From contig NZ_BSNY01000047.1 of NCBI RefSeq assembly GCF_030160235.1, forward strand, positions 248,001 to 312,000: DNA of 64,000 bases, given 5' to 3'. Shown here piece after piece: positions 24,434 through 32,581 of the stretch (position 1 is its first letter; each line of letters starts with the position of its first letter). A program made the translations under genes and the position numbers. Origin of the DNA: Mesorhizobium huakuii. GTDB lineage: Bacteria; Pseudomonadota; Alphaproteobacteria; Rhizobiales; Rhizobiaceae. Below the pieces are notes generated by a model. It did no database searches and was not told the origin of the DNA. It saw only the letters and a program-made list of their open reading frames with translations.

Positions 24434-25543
24434 ATGGTCGGCGTCGGTCTTATAGGCACGGGTTTCATGGGCAAATGCCACGCCATTGCGTGGAGTGCCG
24501 TCGGCGCCGTCTTTCCCGACGTGGCCAAGCCCAGGCTCGTCCATCTCGGCGAGGTCAATGAGGAGCTTGCCCAGCGCAAGGCCGGCGAGTTCGGCTTCGC
24601 CAAGGCCTCCGGCGACTGGCGCGCCGTCGTCAACGATCCGGAAGTCGACATCGTCTCGCTGACCACGCCCAACCAGTTCCATCCGGAAATGGCCATCGCC
24701 ATCCTCCAGGCCGGCAAGCATCTGTGGTGCGAAAAGCCGATGGCGCCGAGCTTTGCCGAAGCCGAGGCGATGGCGGAAGCGGCCAGGAAATCCGGCAAGG
24801 TCGCTGCGCTCGGCTACAATTACATCCAGAGCCCTGCCATCCGTCACATCGGCGCGCTGCTCGACGAAAAGATCATCGGCGAGGTCAACCATCTGCGCAT
24901 CGAGATGGACGAGGATTTCATGGCTGATCCCGAAGCGCTGTTATTCTGGAAGCACGAGGCCGCTTCCGGATACGGCGCGCTCGACGATTTCGCCGTGCAT
25001 CCGCTGTCGCTGGTCTCGGTCCTGTTCGGCCGCGTCGCCAGCGTCATCTGCGACATGGCCAAGCCCTATGCCGACCGCAAGCTGGCGGCGGGCGGACGCC
25101 GCGCGGTCGAGACCTACGATATCGCCAGCGTCCTGATGCATCTGGAAAACGGCATTGCCGGCACGCTTCAGGTCAACCGTTCGGCCTGGGGCCGCAAGGG
25201 CCGCATCGCCATCCAGATCTTCGGCTCCAAGGGGTCGATACTGTTCGACCAGGAGCGGATGAACGAATTGCAGCTCTATCTCACCGCCGATCGCCCGACC
25301 GAGCAGGGCTACCGCACCATCCTGGTGGCGCCGCATCACAGGCCGTACGACGCCTTCCTGCCGGCGCCCGGCCATGGCCTGGGCTTCAACGACCTCAAGA
25401 TCATCGAGTGCCACGAACTGCTGACGCGGCTCGCCGGCAGGCCGGCGCGCCTCATCGAATTCGCCGAGGGTCTGGAGATCGAGCGCACCGTGCACGCCAT
25501 GGCGCGCTCCTTCGAAGCAAAGCGCTGGGTGGATGTGCGGTAG
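24434..25543 (+). CDS. Gfo/Idh/MocA-family oxidoreductase
   Basis: This NAD(P)-dependent dehydrogenase of 369 residues has an N-terminal Rossmann fold (GLIGTGFMGKCHA), the EKP motif in LWCEKPMAPS with the catalytic-site Lys, and a C-terminal substrate domain with GALDDFAVHPLSL. The start follows GGAGG at nine bases. It is transcribed divergently from iolR, so its substrate is likely an inositol isomer or a derivative such as scyllo-inositol (inference). It differs clearly from the IolG encoded at 29511. Confidence 0.87.
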   Translation: MVGVGLIGTGFMGKCHAIAWSAVGAVFPDVAKPRLVHLGEVNEELAQRKAGEFGFAKASGDWRAVVNDPEVDIVSLTTPNQFHPEMAIAILQAGKHLWCEKPMAPSFAEAEAMAEAARKSGKVAALGYNYIQSPAIRHIGALLDEKIIGEVNHLRIEMDEDFMADPEALLFWKHEAASGYGALDDFAVHPLSLVSVLFGRVASVICDMAKPYADRKLAAGGRRAVETYDIASVLMHLENGIAGTLQVNRSAWGRKGRIAIQIFGSKGSILFDQERMNELQLYLTADRPTEQGYRTILVAPHHRPYDAFLPAPGHGLGFNDLKIIECHELLTRLAGRPARLIEFAEGLEIERTVHAMARSFEAKRWVDVR

Positions 25544-25554
25544 TATCGCTCGCC

Positions 25555-26259
25555 TCAACCACCGACGGCTGGGGTCTCCCAGCCTTCGACCCAGATCTGG
25601 CGCAGGCGGTCGCCTTCGCCCTTGAAGTGCAGCCCGGTCGGCTGGCAACCCTCGATGCGGTCGCTGCGGAAATTGCGGATGGCGTGCCGCAGTTCGCACC
25701 AGGCGACGATGTTGGCGGACTCGGCGTAATAGATCAGCGCGATCGGCCGGATGATGCGTTGCGTGGCCCGGCCTGCTTCGTCGCGATAGGAGAGGTCGAG
25801 CTTCTCCTCGTCGCGGATGGCGCGGCGCACCAGCGCCAGGTCGATCGTGCCGGCCGAGGGTGCTGCAAAACCCCAGGCATGCAGCGCATTGGCCTCGAAT
25901 GTCTGGCGCAGCGGCGGCGGCACCGCGCCGGCGATCTTGCTGCTGACGCGCTTGGCCGCCTGTTTGAGCTCGTCGTCCCCCGTGCGCTCCAGCAGCGCCA
26001 GCGACAGCACGATCGCCTCCATCTCCTCGATCGAAAACATCAGCGGCGGCAGGTCGAAACCGGGGCGCAGTATGTAACCGATGCCGCGCCCGCCCTCGAT
26101 CGGCACGCGCATCGCCTGCAGCGCAGCGATGTCGCGATAAATCGAGCGGATCGTCACTTCCAGCCGCTCGGCGATCATGGCAGCCGTCACCGGCTGCCGC
26201 GCCAGCCGCAGGATCTGGATGATCTCGAACAGGCGTGACGCCTTGCGCATTTTCCTCAC
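25555..26259 (-). CDS. YafY-type HTH/WYL-domain transcriptional regulator
   Basis: This regulator of 234 residues has a DeoR-like helix-turn-helix (about 8-60; TAAMIAERLEVTIRSIYRDIAALQAMRVPIEG) and a C-terminal WYL domain (about 140-225; LVRRAIRDEEKLDLSYRDEAG). It is divergent from a LysE-type exporter. A perfect inverted repeat at 26274-26295 lies between them. Control of that exporter and of itself is the likely role. The ligand is unknown. Confidence 0.85.
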   Translation of the reverse strand: MRKMRKASRLFEIIQILRLARQPVTAAMIAERLEVTIRSIYRDIAALQAMRVPIEGGRGIGYILRPGFDLPPLMFSIEEMEAIVLSLALLERTGDDELKQAAKRVSSKIAGAVPPPLRQTFEANALHAWGFAAPSAGTIDLALVRRAIRDEEKLDLSYRDEAGRATQRIIRPIALIYYAESANIVAWCELRHAIRNFRSDRIEGCQPTGLHFKGEGDRLRQIWVEGWETPAVGG

Positions 26260-26273
26260 CCGGTTCCGACCGC

Positions 26274-26295
26274 AACTGACACACCATTGTCAGTT
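26274..26295. promoter_or_regulatory. Perfect 8-base inverted repeat between yafY-type and lysE-type genes
   Basis: AACTGACA (26274-26281) and TGTCAGTT (26288-26295) are perfectly complementary arms with a six-base spacer. The site is 15 bases from the regulator start and 85 from the exporter start. It is the best operator candidate for the YafY-type protein. Confidence 0.65.
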
Positions 26296-26379
26296 GAGTC
26301 GACCTATAGGACTGCCTATCGAATTGAAAATCAACAGGTTCCGCTACGGCTTGGTGGAACGAGAGGGCAGGCAACTGAC

Positions 26380-27015
26380 ATGGGTTACGCGGAAAATCTC
26401 TGGCTCTTCTTTATCCTGCTGTTCGGCATCATCGCCGTTCCGGGCATGGACATGCTGTTCGTGCTGGCCAATGCGCTGACCGGCGGCCGCGACAGGGGCC
26501 TGGCCGCGACCGGCGGCATCATGGTCGGCGGTATGGTGCACACGCTGAACGGGGCGATCGGCGTCGGCCTGCTCATGCATTTCGTGCCGATCCTGTTCAA
26601 GCCGCTGCTGATTGCCGGCGCCGCCTACATGGCCTTCATCGGCATCACGCTGATGCGCAGCTCCATCACCGTCGGCCAGGACGGGCCTGTCGGCAGCCGC
26701 TCCGCGTGGAAGGCGTTTCGCCAGGGACTGGTGACCTGCCTGATCAATCCGAAGGCGTATCTCTTCGTGCTTGCCGTGTATCCGCAGTTCCTGAAGCCGG
26801 ACTACGGCCCGATCTGGATGCAGGCGACGGTCATGGGCCTGATGACGGTCATCACGCAGGCCGCGATCTATGGTGGGCTTGCAATCACCGCCGGTCGCAG
26901 CCGTAAGCTATTGATCGCCAATCCGCGGGCGACCATTCTTGCCGGCCGGGCGGCCGGGCTGCTGCTTTTCGCGGTCTCGGTGTTCACTGCTTGGGAAGGA
27001 CTAAGGGCGGCGTAG
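26380..27015 (+). CDS. LysE/RhtB-family amino-acid exporter
   Basis: This inner-membrane protein of 211 residues has about six hydrophobic segments. The family start (LWLFFILLFGIIAVPGMDMLFVLANAL) and the mid-protein FRQGLVTCLINPKAYLFVLAVYPQF with the conserved NPK motif are present. Such proteins export amino acids or related amines. The ATG at 26380 starts the first membrane segment directly. It is divergent from the YafY-type regulator. Confidence 0.87.
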   Translation: MGYAENLWLFFILLFGIIAVPGMDMLFVLANALTGGRDRGLAATGGIMVGGMVHTLNGAIGVGLLMHFVPILFKPLLIAGAAYMAFIGITLMRSSITVGQDGPVGSRSAWKAFRQGLVTCLINPKAYLFVLAVYPQFLKPDYGPIWMQATVMGLMTVITQAAIYGGLAITAGRSRKLLIANPRATILAGRAAGLLLFAVSVFTAWEGLRAA

Positions 27016-27030
27016 TCTAACTCTTTGTTG

Positions 27031-27101
27031 GAGCATGATCTCTGGACAAACGGAAACCGTTTGTCCGAGAAAACCGGTTTCCACTTTTCGGGATCATGCT
27101 C
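27031..27101. repeat. GAGCATGATC...GATCATGCTC dispersed palindromic repeat
   Basis: GAGCATGATC and GATCATGCTC bound a 71-base element that also contains an inner hairpin (GGACAAACGG with CCGTTTGTCC) and CCACTTTTCGG. Similar or partial copies are at 41315-41380, 43910-43945 and 51451-51488. It lies between the convergent exporter and aroG genes and may act as a bidirectional hairpin. Confidence 0.7.
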
Positions 27102-27131
27102 TAGCGCCGCCCTTCCCGCATCGTCATCGGA

Positions 27132-28223
27132 TCAGGCGGCGCCCTGCCGGTTTTCCAGCATGGCGCGACGCGCCGAGCGGCGCCACTCGACGGCCCCGGC
27201 AAGGCCGTGCAGCACCGTCTCGGTGGTCGCCCAGTCGATGCAGCCATCGGTGATGCTCTGGCCGTAGACGAGCGGCTTGCCCGGCACCACGTCCTGCCGG
27301 CCGGCGACGAGGTTGCTCTCGATCATCAGGCCGATGATGCGCTCGTCGCCCGCCGCCACCTGGCCCGCCACATCGGCCGCCACCTTGGGCTGGTTCTCCG
27401 GCTTCTTGGCCGAGTTGGCGTGGCTGACGTCGATCATCAGCCGGGGCGCGACACCGATGCGGGCGAGTTCGACCGAGGCCGCCTCGACGCTTGCCGCGTC
27501 ATAGTTGGGCTGAACGCCGCCGCGCAGGATGACATGGCAGTCTTCATTGCCGGTGGTCGTGGCGATGCCGCTGCGCCCGCCCTTGGTGACCGCCATGAAA
27601 TGATGCGGCTGGGCGGCCGACTTCACCGCTTCGCCGGCGATCCTGAGATTGCCGTCGGTGCCGTTCTTGAAGCCGACCGGGCAGGACAGACCCGAGGCCA
27701 GCTCGCGGTGGATCTGGCTCTCGGTGGTGCGCGCGCCGATGGCGCCCCAGGCGACGAGGTCGGCAATGTATTGCGGCGTGGTCATGTCGAGGAATTCGGT
27801 CGCCGCCGGCAGGCCGAGATTGTTGACGGCCGACAGCACGTTGCGCGCCATCCTGAGCCCCTTGTCGATGTTGAAGCTGCCGTCGAGATCAGGATCGTTG
27901 ATCAGGCCCTTCCAGCCGACCGTGGTGCGCGGCTTCTCGAAATAGACCCGCATCACGATCTCGAGCCGGTCGGACAGGGTCTCGCGCAGCGCCGCCAGAC
28001 GGCTGGCATAGTCAACGGCCGCGACCGGATCGTGGATCGAACAAGGTCCGACGACGACAAGCAATCGGTCGTCGGTGCCGTTCAAAATGGCATGGATGGC
28101 GTTGCGTGAGGCGCTGACGGTGCGCGTCGCCGTCAGCGTGCGCGGGATCTCCCGCATCACCTGGTCCGGCGTGCTCAGTTCTCGGATTTCCTTGACCCGA
28201 AGGTCGTCTGTGGTGGTCAACAC
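27132..28223 (-). CDS. aroG: 3-deoxy-7-phosphoheptulonate synthase (class I DAHP synthase)
   Basis: This enzyme of 363 residues condenses phosphoenolpyruvate and erythrose 4-phosphate in the first shikimate-pathway step. It is of the E. coli AroG/F/H class: DDLRVKEIRELSTPDQ at the N-terminus, LLVVVGPCSIHDP, FEKPRTTVGWKGLINDP, GARTTESQIHRELASGLS, and DVSHANSAKKP with metal ligands. The GTG at 28223 is chosen because AGGAG precedes it and the protein then starts like AroG; further upstream the frame runs through a terminator hairpin. Expression is probably controlled by the attenuator at 28262-28417. Confidence 0.93.
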   Translation of the reverse strand: MLTTTDDLRVKEIRELSTPDQVMREIPRTLTATRTVSASRNAIHAILNGTDDRLLVVVGPCSIHDPVAAVDYASRLAALRETLSDRLEIVMRVYFEKPRTTVGWKGLINDPDLDGSFNIDKGLRMARNVLSAVNNLGLPAATEFLDMTTPQYIADLVAWGAIGARTTESQIHRELASGLSCPVGFKNGTDGNLRIAGEAVKSAAQPHHFMAVTKGGRSGIATTTGNEDCHVILRGGVQPNYDAASVEAASVELARIGVAPRLMIDVSHANSAKKPENQPKVAADVAGQVAAGDERIIGLMIESNLVAGRQDVVPGKPLVYGQSITDGCIDWATTETVLHGLAGAVEWRRSARRAMLENRQGAA

Positions 28224-28261
28224 GGCTTTCTGCTCCTGTTTGGGAACCTGCCGGCTGAAAC

Positions 28262-28286
28262 AAAAAAGCCGCCAGGTCTGGCGGCT
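28262..28286 (-). terminator. Rho-independent attenuator hairpin in front of aroG
   Basis: On the minus strand AGCCGCCAG and CTGGCGGCT form a perfect nine-base stem with a two-base loop, followed at once by six T residues. It stands between the aromatic leader peptide and the aroG ribosome-binding site. The 5' arm GCCGCCAG can alternatively pair with CTGGCGGC inside the leader (28333-28340), giving an antiterminator. Confidence 0.85.
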
Positions 28287-28310
28287 GTTCGGATATTGTT
28301 GCTGCAATCT

Positions 28311-28382
28311 TCAGATCGAGCGCAATCCTCCCGCCGCCAGCGAGCTGCTAAAGTACCAATAGGTGGCGGACAGGTGGATCAT
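28311..28382 (-). CDS. aroG leader peptide with Tyr-Trp-Tyr-Phe codons
   Basis: A 23-residue open frame on the minus strand, starting MIHLSATYWYF and ending GGLRSI, contains four aromatic codons in a row (TAT TGG TAC TTT). Its stop lies 25 bases before the terminator stem. No Shine-Dalgarno is seen, but the promoter GTGACA-N17-TATATG (28417-28389) predicts transcription starting on the A of this ATG, so the mRNA would be leaderless. An in-frame ATG at 28391 would add three residues but lies inside the -10 box. Stalling at the aromatic codons would leave CTGGCGGC (28340-28333) free and prevent termination. The design is the classical attenuator; that it acts here is inferred from sequence. Confidence 0.8.
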   Translation of the reverse strand: MIHLSATYWYFSSSLAAGGLRSI

Positions 28383-28388
28383 GCGGCT

Positions 28389-28417
28389 CATATAGTCGAA
28401 GCGGAGGCGTTTGTCAC
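28389..28417 (-). promoter_or_regulatory. Promoter of the aroG attenuator transcript
   Basis: On the minus strand a -35 box GTGACA (28417-28412) and a -10 box TATATG (28394-28389) have 17-base spacing. The predicted start, seven bases on, is the first base of the leader ATG at 28382. An alternative TTGACA at 28435-28430 lacks a good -10 box. Confidence 0.55.
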
Positions 28418-28461
28418 GTACCTGATGGCTGTCAATTCCGGGTAGGCCGAACCCTCGCGAT

Positions 28462-28647
28462 TTCGTCATCTTTGGGCGAAGCAGGAGCGAAGCTCCGTCG
28501 CGGAGACCCGAGGATCCATTTCGCGACCTCAGTCGAAGGGTGCAGCGGAGCAGAATTCTGCACCGCGGCGGCGCTCAGGAGTCCCGGCATGGATCCTCGG
28601 GTCTGCGCCGCGTCGCTGCGCTCCTTGCTCCGCCCGTGGATGACGAA
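28462..28647. repeat. Long imperfect inverted repeat between SDR gene and aroG
   Basis: The left arm (about 28462-28520; CGTCATCTTTGGGCGAAGCA, AGACCCGAGGATCCAT) is mirrored by the right arm (about 28588-28647; ATGGATCCTCGGGTCTGCGC, CCGTGGATGACGAAG). The total length is about 186 bases with a loop near 28521-28587. I see no gene in it. It resembles dispersed rhizobial intergenic elements rather than an insertion sequence, since no transposase is present. Confidence 0.6.
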
Positions 28648-28677
28648 GTGATCGGCGTTTCCGCCAGACCGCCGTTT

Positions 28678-29472
28678 CTACTCCGGCGACGACCCCGCAA
28701 CACTCTGGTCGTAGTCGACCAGCGATCCGGTCATGACGCCCGATTGCGGGCTGACCATGTAGCTGATCAGCCGCGCGAGCTGGTCTGGTTTCACCAACTG
28801 GCCCATCGGCTGCGCGGCTTCGGCCTTCGCCAGCCAGTCGTCAGGGGCGTCGTGCCATTTCTTCTGCACGATGTCCTCGCCCTCGGTGTCCATCCAGCCG
28901 GGCAGCACGGCGTTGCAGCGGATGCGGTTGAAGCGATAGGCGTTGGCGACGTTCTTGGTCAGCGTCATCAGCGCGCCCTTGCTTGTGGAATAGGGCGTCA
29001 GGAACGACTGGCCGGTATGCGCCGACATCGAAAGCACGTTGACGATCGAGCCGGGCGCCTTGCGCTCCAGGAGATGGGTGACCAGCCCCTGCATCAGGAA
29101 GAAGGGTCCACGCACATTGGTGTCGAAAATCTGATCGAAGAGCTCTTCCGAGGTTTCGACCAGCGAGCCGCGTGCCGAGGTGGCGGCGGCGTTGACCAGA
29201 GCGTTCAGCGTGCCGAAATGCGCGAGCGCGGTCGAAACCGCGCGCTTGCAGTCCGCTACCTTCGAGACGTCGGCGCTGATGAAGATGGCGTCGACGCCGG
29301 CCTTTTTGAAGTGGGCGACGGCCTTGTCGCCCTTCTCCTGCGAGCGGCCGATGAGCGCCAGCGCCCGGCAGCCTTCGTCGGCCAGCGCCTCGGCGACGGC
29401 AAAGCCGATGCCTTGCGCGCCGCCGGTGACGATAGCGCGTGTCTCATGATTGCGATCGGCGGATGCGCTCAT
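28678..29472 (-). CDS. Short-chain dehydrogenase/reductase
   Basis: This oxidoreductase of 264 residues has the SDR cofactor motif TGGAQGIGFAVAEALADEG, the NAAATSARG strand and the catalytic YSTSKGALM. It is the last gene of the operon that holds the inositol-type importer and iolG, 38 bases after iolG. Oxidation of an inositol isomer or a downstream intermediate is plausible (inference). The substrate cannot be read from sequence. Confidence 0.85.
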   Translation of the reverse strand: MSASADRNHETRAIVTGGAQGIGFAVAEALADEGCRALALIGRSQEKGDKAVAHFKKAGVDAIFISADVSKVADCKRAVSTALAHFGTLNALVNAAATSARGSLVETSEELFDQIFDTNVRGPFFLMQGLVTHLLERKAPGSIVNVLSMSAHTGQSFLTPYSTSKGALMTLTKNVANAYRFNRIRCNAVLPGWMDTEGEDIVQKKWHDAPDDWLAKAEAAQPMGQLVKPDQLARLISYMVSPQSGVMTGSLVDYDQSVAGSSPE

Positions 29473-29510
29473 CGTTTTGCTCCTGGTGGCTTGGATCCGG
29501 ATTCCGGTTC

Positions 29511-30506
29511 TTACTTGTCGAGACGGACGGTCTTGCCCGTCGTCGCCGACTTCAGCGCCGCATCCGCCAGCTTCAGCGCCACAAGGCCGTCGGCGCCGCT
29601 CGGCGCCGCCTTCTTGCCGGACGTCGCGGCGGCGATGAACGAGGCGATCTCGATGGCATAGGCGTCGAGGTAGCGGGTCATGAAGAAATCGTGCAGCGGC
29701 GGGCGCGTATAACCCTTCTCATTGGCCAGTTCGATCGACACCGGCCGCTGGTTCTCGGCCGCGATCATGCCTTTCGAGCCATGCACCTCGATGCGCTGGT
29801 CGTAGCCATAGGTGGCGCGGCGCGAATTGGAGATCACGGCCTGCTTGCCGGAAGCCGTCTCGAGGATGACGCTGACGCTATCGAAATCGCCGGCCTCGCC
29901 GATCTTCTTGTCGACCAGCACCGAGGCATGCGCGGAGACGGCGACCGGCTCCTCGCCGAGCAGGAAGCGCGCCATGTCGAAATCATGGATGGTCATGTCG
30001 CGGAAAATACCGCCGGAGCGCTTGATATAGTCGATCGGCGGCGCGCCGGGATCGCGCGAAGTGATGGTGACCATCTCGACCGTGCCGATGGCGCCGTCGT
30101 CGATCGCCTTGCGCACGGCGGCGAAATGCGGATCGAAGCGGCGGTTGAAGCCGACCATCAGCGTCGCCTTGGCCTTCTCGACCACGGCCAGGCATTTCTC
30201 GACGCGCTTGACGTTCAGGTCGATCGGCTTCTCGCAGAAGATCGCCTTGCCGGCCTTGGCGAAACGCTCGATCAGATCGGCATGGGTGTCGGTTGGGGTG
30301 CAGATGACGACGGCGTCAATGTCCTTGGACTTTTCGATGGCGTCGATGGTGCGCACCTCGGCGCCGTAGGCGCTCGCCAGCTCTTTTGCTGCCTTCTCGA
30401 AGGCATCGGCCACCGCCACCAGTTTTGCATCGGGGTTGGAGCCGACGGCGCGGGCGTGGACCTTGCCGATGCGGCCGGCACCGAGGAGGGCGAAACGAAC
30501 AGTCAT
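29511..30506 (-). CDS. iolG: Inositol 2-dehydrogenase IolG
   Basis: This dehydrogenase of 331 residues oxidises myo-inositol to 2-keto-myo-inositol with NAD. It has the Rossmann start FALLGAGRIGKVHA, the EKP motif in IFCEKPIDLN, and GGIFRDMTIHDFDMARFLLGEEP, which carries the catalytic Asp-x-x-x-His. The ATG at 30506 follows AGAGGAAAT. It is downstream of the importer ATPase gene in the same operon. MocA of rhizopine breakdown belongs to the same family, so a broader inosose range is possible. Confidence 0.92.
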   Translation of the reverse strand: MTVRFALLGAGRIGKVHARAVGSNPDAKLVAVADAFEKAAKELASAYGAEVRTIDAIEKSKDIDAVVICTPTDTHADLIERFAKAGKAIFCEKPIDLNVKRVEKCLAVVEKAKATLMVGFNRRFDPHFAAVRKAIDDGAIGTVEMVTITSRDPGAPPIDYIKRSGGIFRDMTIHDFDMARFLLGEEPVAVSAHASVLVDKKIGEAGDFDSVSVILETASGKQAVISNSRRATYGYDQRIEVHGSKGMIAAENQRPVSIELANEKGYTRPPLHDFFMTRYLDAYAIEIASFIAAATSGKKAAPSGADGLVALKLADAALKSATTGKTVRLDK

Positions 30507-30626
30507 GGATATTTCCTCTGAGGGATGGGTTCGAGAGTGTTGTGTCCGCACCTTCCGGTCAAGGAAAGGTGGCTGGGGTATTTTCCTGGCGCGGCAGATC
30601 GTCCCGGAACCGGGCAACCGCTCCGC

Positions 30627-31394
30627 CTAGGCCGCGAGTTCCGCCTCCCCGGTCTTGGCACCGGTGATGTAGGAGACGATGTCCTGGCCGTCGGTGTTCT
30701 CCTTGCGCAGATTGGCGACGATGCGGCCGCGCCGGAACACCACGATGCGGTCGCACAGGTCGAACACCTGGCGCATATTGTGGCTGATCAGGATCAGCGG
30801 CTCGCCATTGTCCTTGAGCGTGCGGATGATGTTTTCGACCTGCGCCGTCTCCTGCACGCCGAGTGCGGCAGTCGGCTCGTCCATGATGATCAGCTTGGAG
30901 GCGAAGGTCGCGGTCCGGGCGATCGCCACGCACTGCCGCTGGCCGCCCGACATGTGGCGGATCGTGTTGGAAAGGTTGGGGATCTTCACCGCGGTGCGCA
31001 CCAGTGCAGCCTCGGTCGCCTTGCGCATGTATTTGCGGTCGAGGATCGAGAAGGGGCCGAGATTGAACAGCAGCTTTTCGCGGCCGAGGAAAAGGTTAGA
31101 CGGCACGTCGAGATCATCGGCCAGCGCCAGGTTCTGGAACACAGTCTCGATGCCCGCGGTGCGGGCCTCGATCGGCCCGGCAAAATTCACTTCCTTGCCG
31201 TCGAACCAGATCTGGCCGCTGGTGCGCTGCTCGACAGCGGTGATCTGGCGCACGAAGGTCGATTTGCCGGCGCCATTGTCGCCCATGATGGCGACATGCT
31301 CGCCCTTGCGCAGCTCGAAATTGGCGCCTTCCAGCGCGTGCACGCCGCCATAGCGCTTGGTCAGGTTTTCGGTCTTCAGGACGATATCTGACAT
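30627..31394 (-). CDS. Inositol-type ABC transporter ATP-binding protein (single NBD)
   Basis: This ATPase of 255 residues has a single nucleotide-binding domain with Walker A GDNGAGKST near residue 38, signature MSGGQRQCVAIAR, and Walker B LIIMDEPTAALG. The single-domain form is like the FrcA class and unlike the two-domain RbsA type at 8992. It is encoded just after the permease gene. In other alphaproteobacteria the inositol importer is named IatA/IatP/IbpA. Confidence 0.9.
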   Translation of the reverse strand: MSDIVLKTENLTKRYGGVHALEGANFELRKGEHVAIMGDNGAGKSTFVRQITAVEQRTSGQIWFDGKEVNFAGPIEARTAGIETVFQNLALADDLDVPSNLFLGREKLLFNLGPFSILDRKYMRKATEAALVRTAVKIPNLSNTIRHMSGGQRQCVAIARTATFASKLIIMDEPTAALGVQETAQVENIIRTLKDNGEPLILISHNMRQVFDLCDRIVVFRRGRIVANLRKENTDGQDIVSYITGAKTGEAELAA

Positions 31395-31396
31395 GG

Positions 31397-32473
31397 TCAA
31401 GCCCTCAATGCCCGCAGGCGTTGGCGCCACTGGTCGAGAACGACCGCACCGACGATGATCACGCCCTTGACCATCTCCTGGTAGTAGGCGTCGAGGCGCA
31501 GAAAGGTGAAGCCGGAGATGATGACGCCGAAGATCAGCGAGCCGATCACCGTGCCGATGATCGAGCCGCGGCCGCCCGACAGCGAGACACCGCCGATGAC
31601 CGCCATGGCGATGGCGTCGAGTTCATACATCACCCCCATGCCGGCCTGGGCGGTGAGGTTCTTGGACGAGAGCACCACGGCGGCGAGCGAGGCGAGAATG
31701 CCGGCGATGACGTAGACCAGGATCTTGTGGTTGGCGATCTTGATGCCGGACATGCGCGCGGCGTCCTCGTTGGAGCCGATCGCGTAACAATGCTTGCCGT
31801 AGCGTGTGTAGGTCATGATGAGCTGGAACAGCACGGCCAGCGACAGGAAGATGATGACGGGCATAAGGCCCTTGCCGATCGCGGCGAAACTGTCGGTGGG
31901 AAAGGAGATCGGCTGGCCCTTCGACCACCATTTGGCGATGCCGCGCGCGGTCACCATCATGCCGAGCGTGGCGATGAAGGGCGGAATGCGCGTGTAGGCG
32001 ATCAAGGAGCCATTGACGAGGCCGGCGAGCAGCCCGCAGCCGATCGCCACCAGCAGCGGCACGATGACGGGCAGGTCCGTCCAGCCCTGCGCCAGGAACA
32101 TTGCCTTCGGGTTGGGATTGCCGTTGACGGTCGCCACCTGGGCGAAACTCATGGCGATCATCGCGGTCGCGCCGACGATCGAACCGGAAGACAGGTCGAT
32201 GCCGCCGCAGATGATCACCTGCGTCACGCCAATGGCGATGATGCCGACGATCGACACCTGCAGGATGATGATCTGCAGCCGGGCCTCATTGAAGATCCCC
32301 GACACGTCGCTGCGGGTGTTGAACAGGAAACTGTCGCCCAGAAAGATGCGGCCGATCAGTTCGAAGATGACGACGAGAATGACGAGCGCCAGGAAAACGT
32401 TGAATTCGGCCGGCCAGGCGCGCTTCTTCGCATCGTAGGTGAGCCCTCCGACGCCATGAGATGTCTGTGCCAA
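31397..32473 (-). CDS. Inositol-type ABC transporter permease
   Basis: This permease of 358 residues is of the RbsC type. It has about nine membrane segments, the signature ICGGIDLSSGSIVGATAMIA, the coupling loop YGKHCYAIGSNEDAARMSGI, and the C-terminal MAVIGGVSLSGGRGSIIGT. It is transcribed with the binding-protein gene upstream and the ATPase gene three bases downstream. Inositol specificity is inferred from the operon, which includes iolG. Confidence 0.9.
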   Translation of the reverse strand: MAQTSHGVGGLTYDAKKRAWPAEFNVFLALVILVVIFELIGRIFLGDSFLFNTRSDVSGIFNEARLQIIILQVSIVGIIAIGVTQVIICGGIDLSSGSIVGATAMIAMSFAQVATVNGNPNPKAMFLAQGWTDLPVIVPLLVAIGCGLLAGLVNGSLIAYTRIPPFIATLGMMVTARGIAKWWSKGQPISFPTDSFAAIGKGLMPVIIFLSLAVLFQLIMTYTRYGKHCYAIGSNEDAARMSGIKIANHKILVYVIAGILASLAAVVLSSKNLTAQAGMGVMYELDAIAMAVIGGVSLSGGRGSIIGTVIGSLIFGVIISGFTFLRLDAYYQEMVKGVIIVGAVVLDQWRQRLRALRA

Positions 32474-32581
32474 TCTTCTATCCTCCGTCAGCCACGATCA
32501 CGCCTCGAGCGCCTTCAGGCGCCGAGGGAAGGGGAGCGGCGCTGCCTTTTGCGCGAGCGCCGCTCCCCCTATGTCCGCGGC

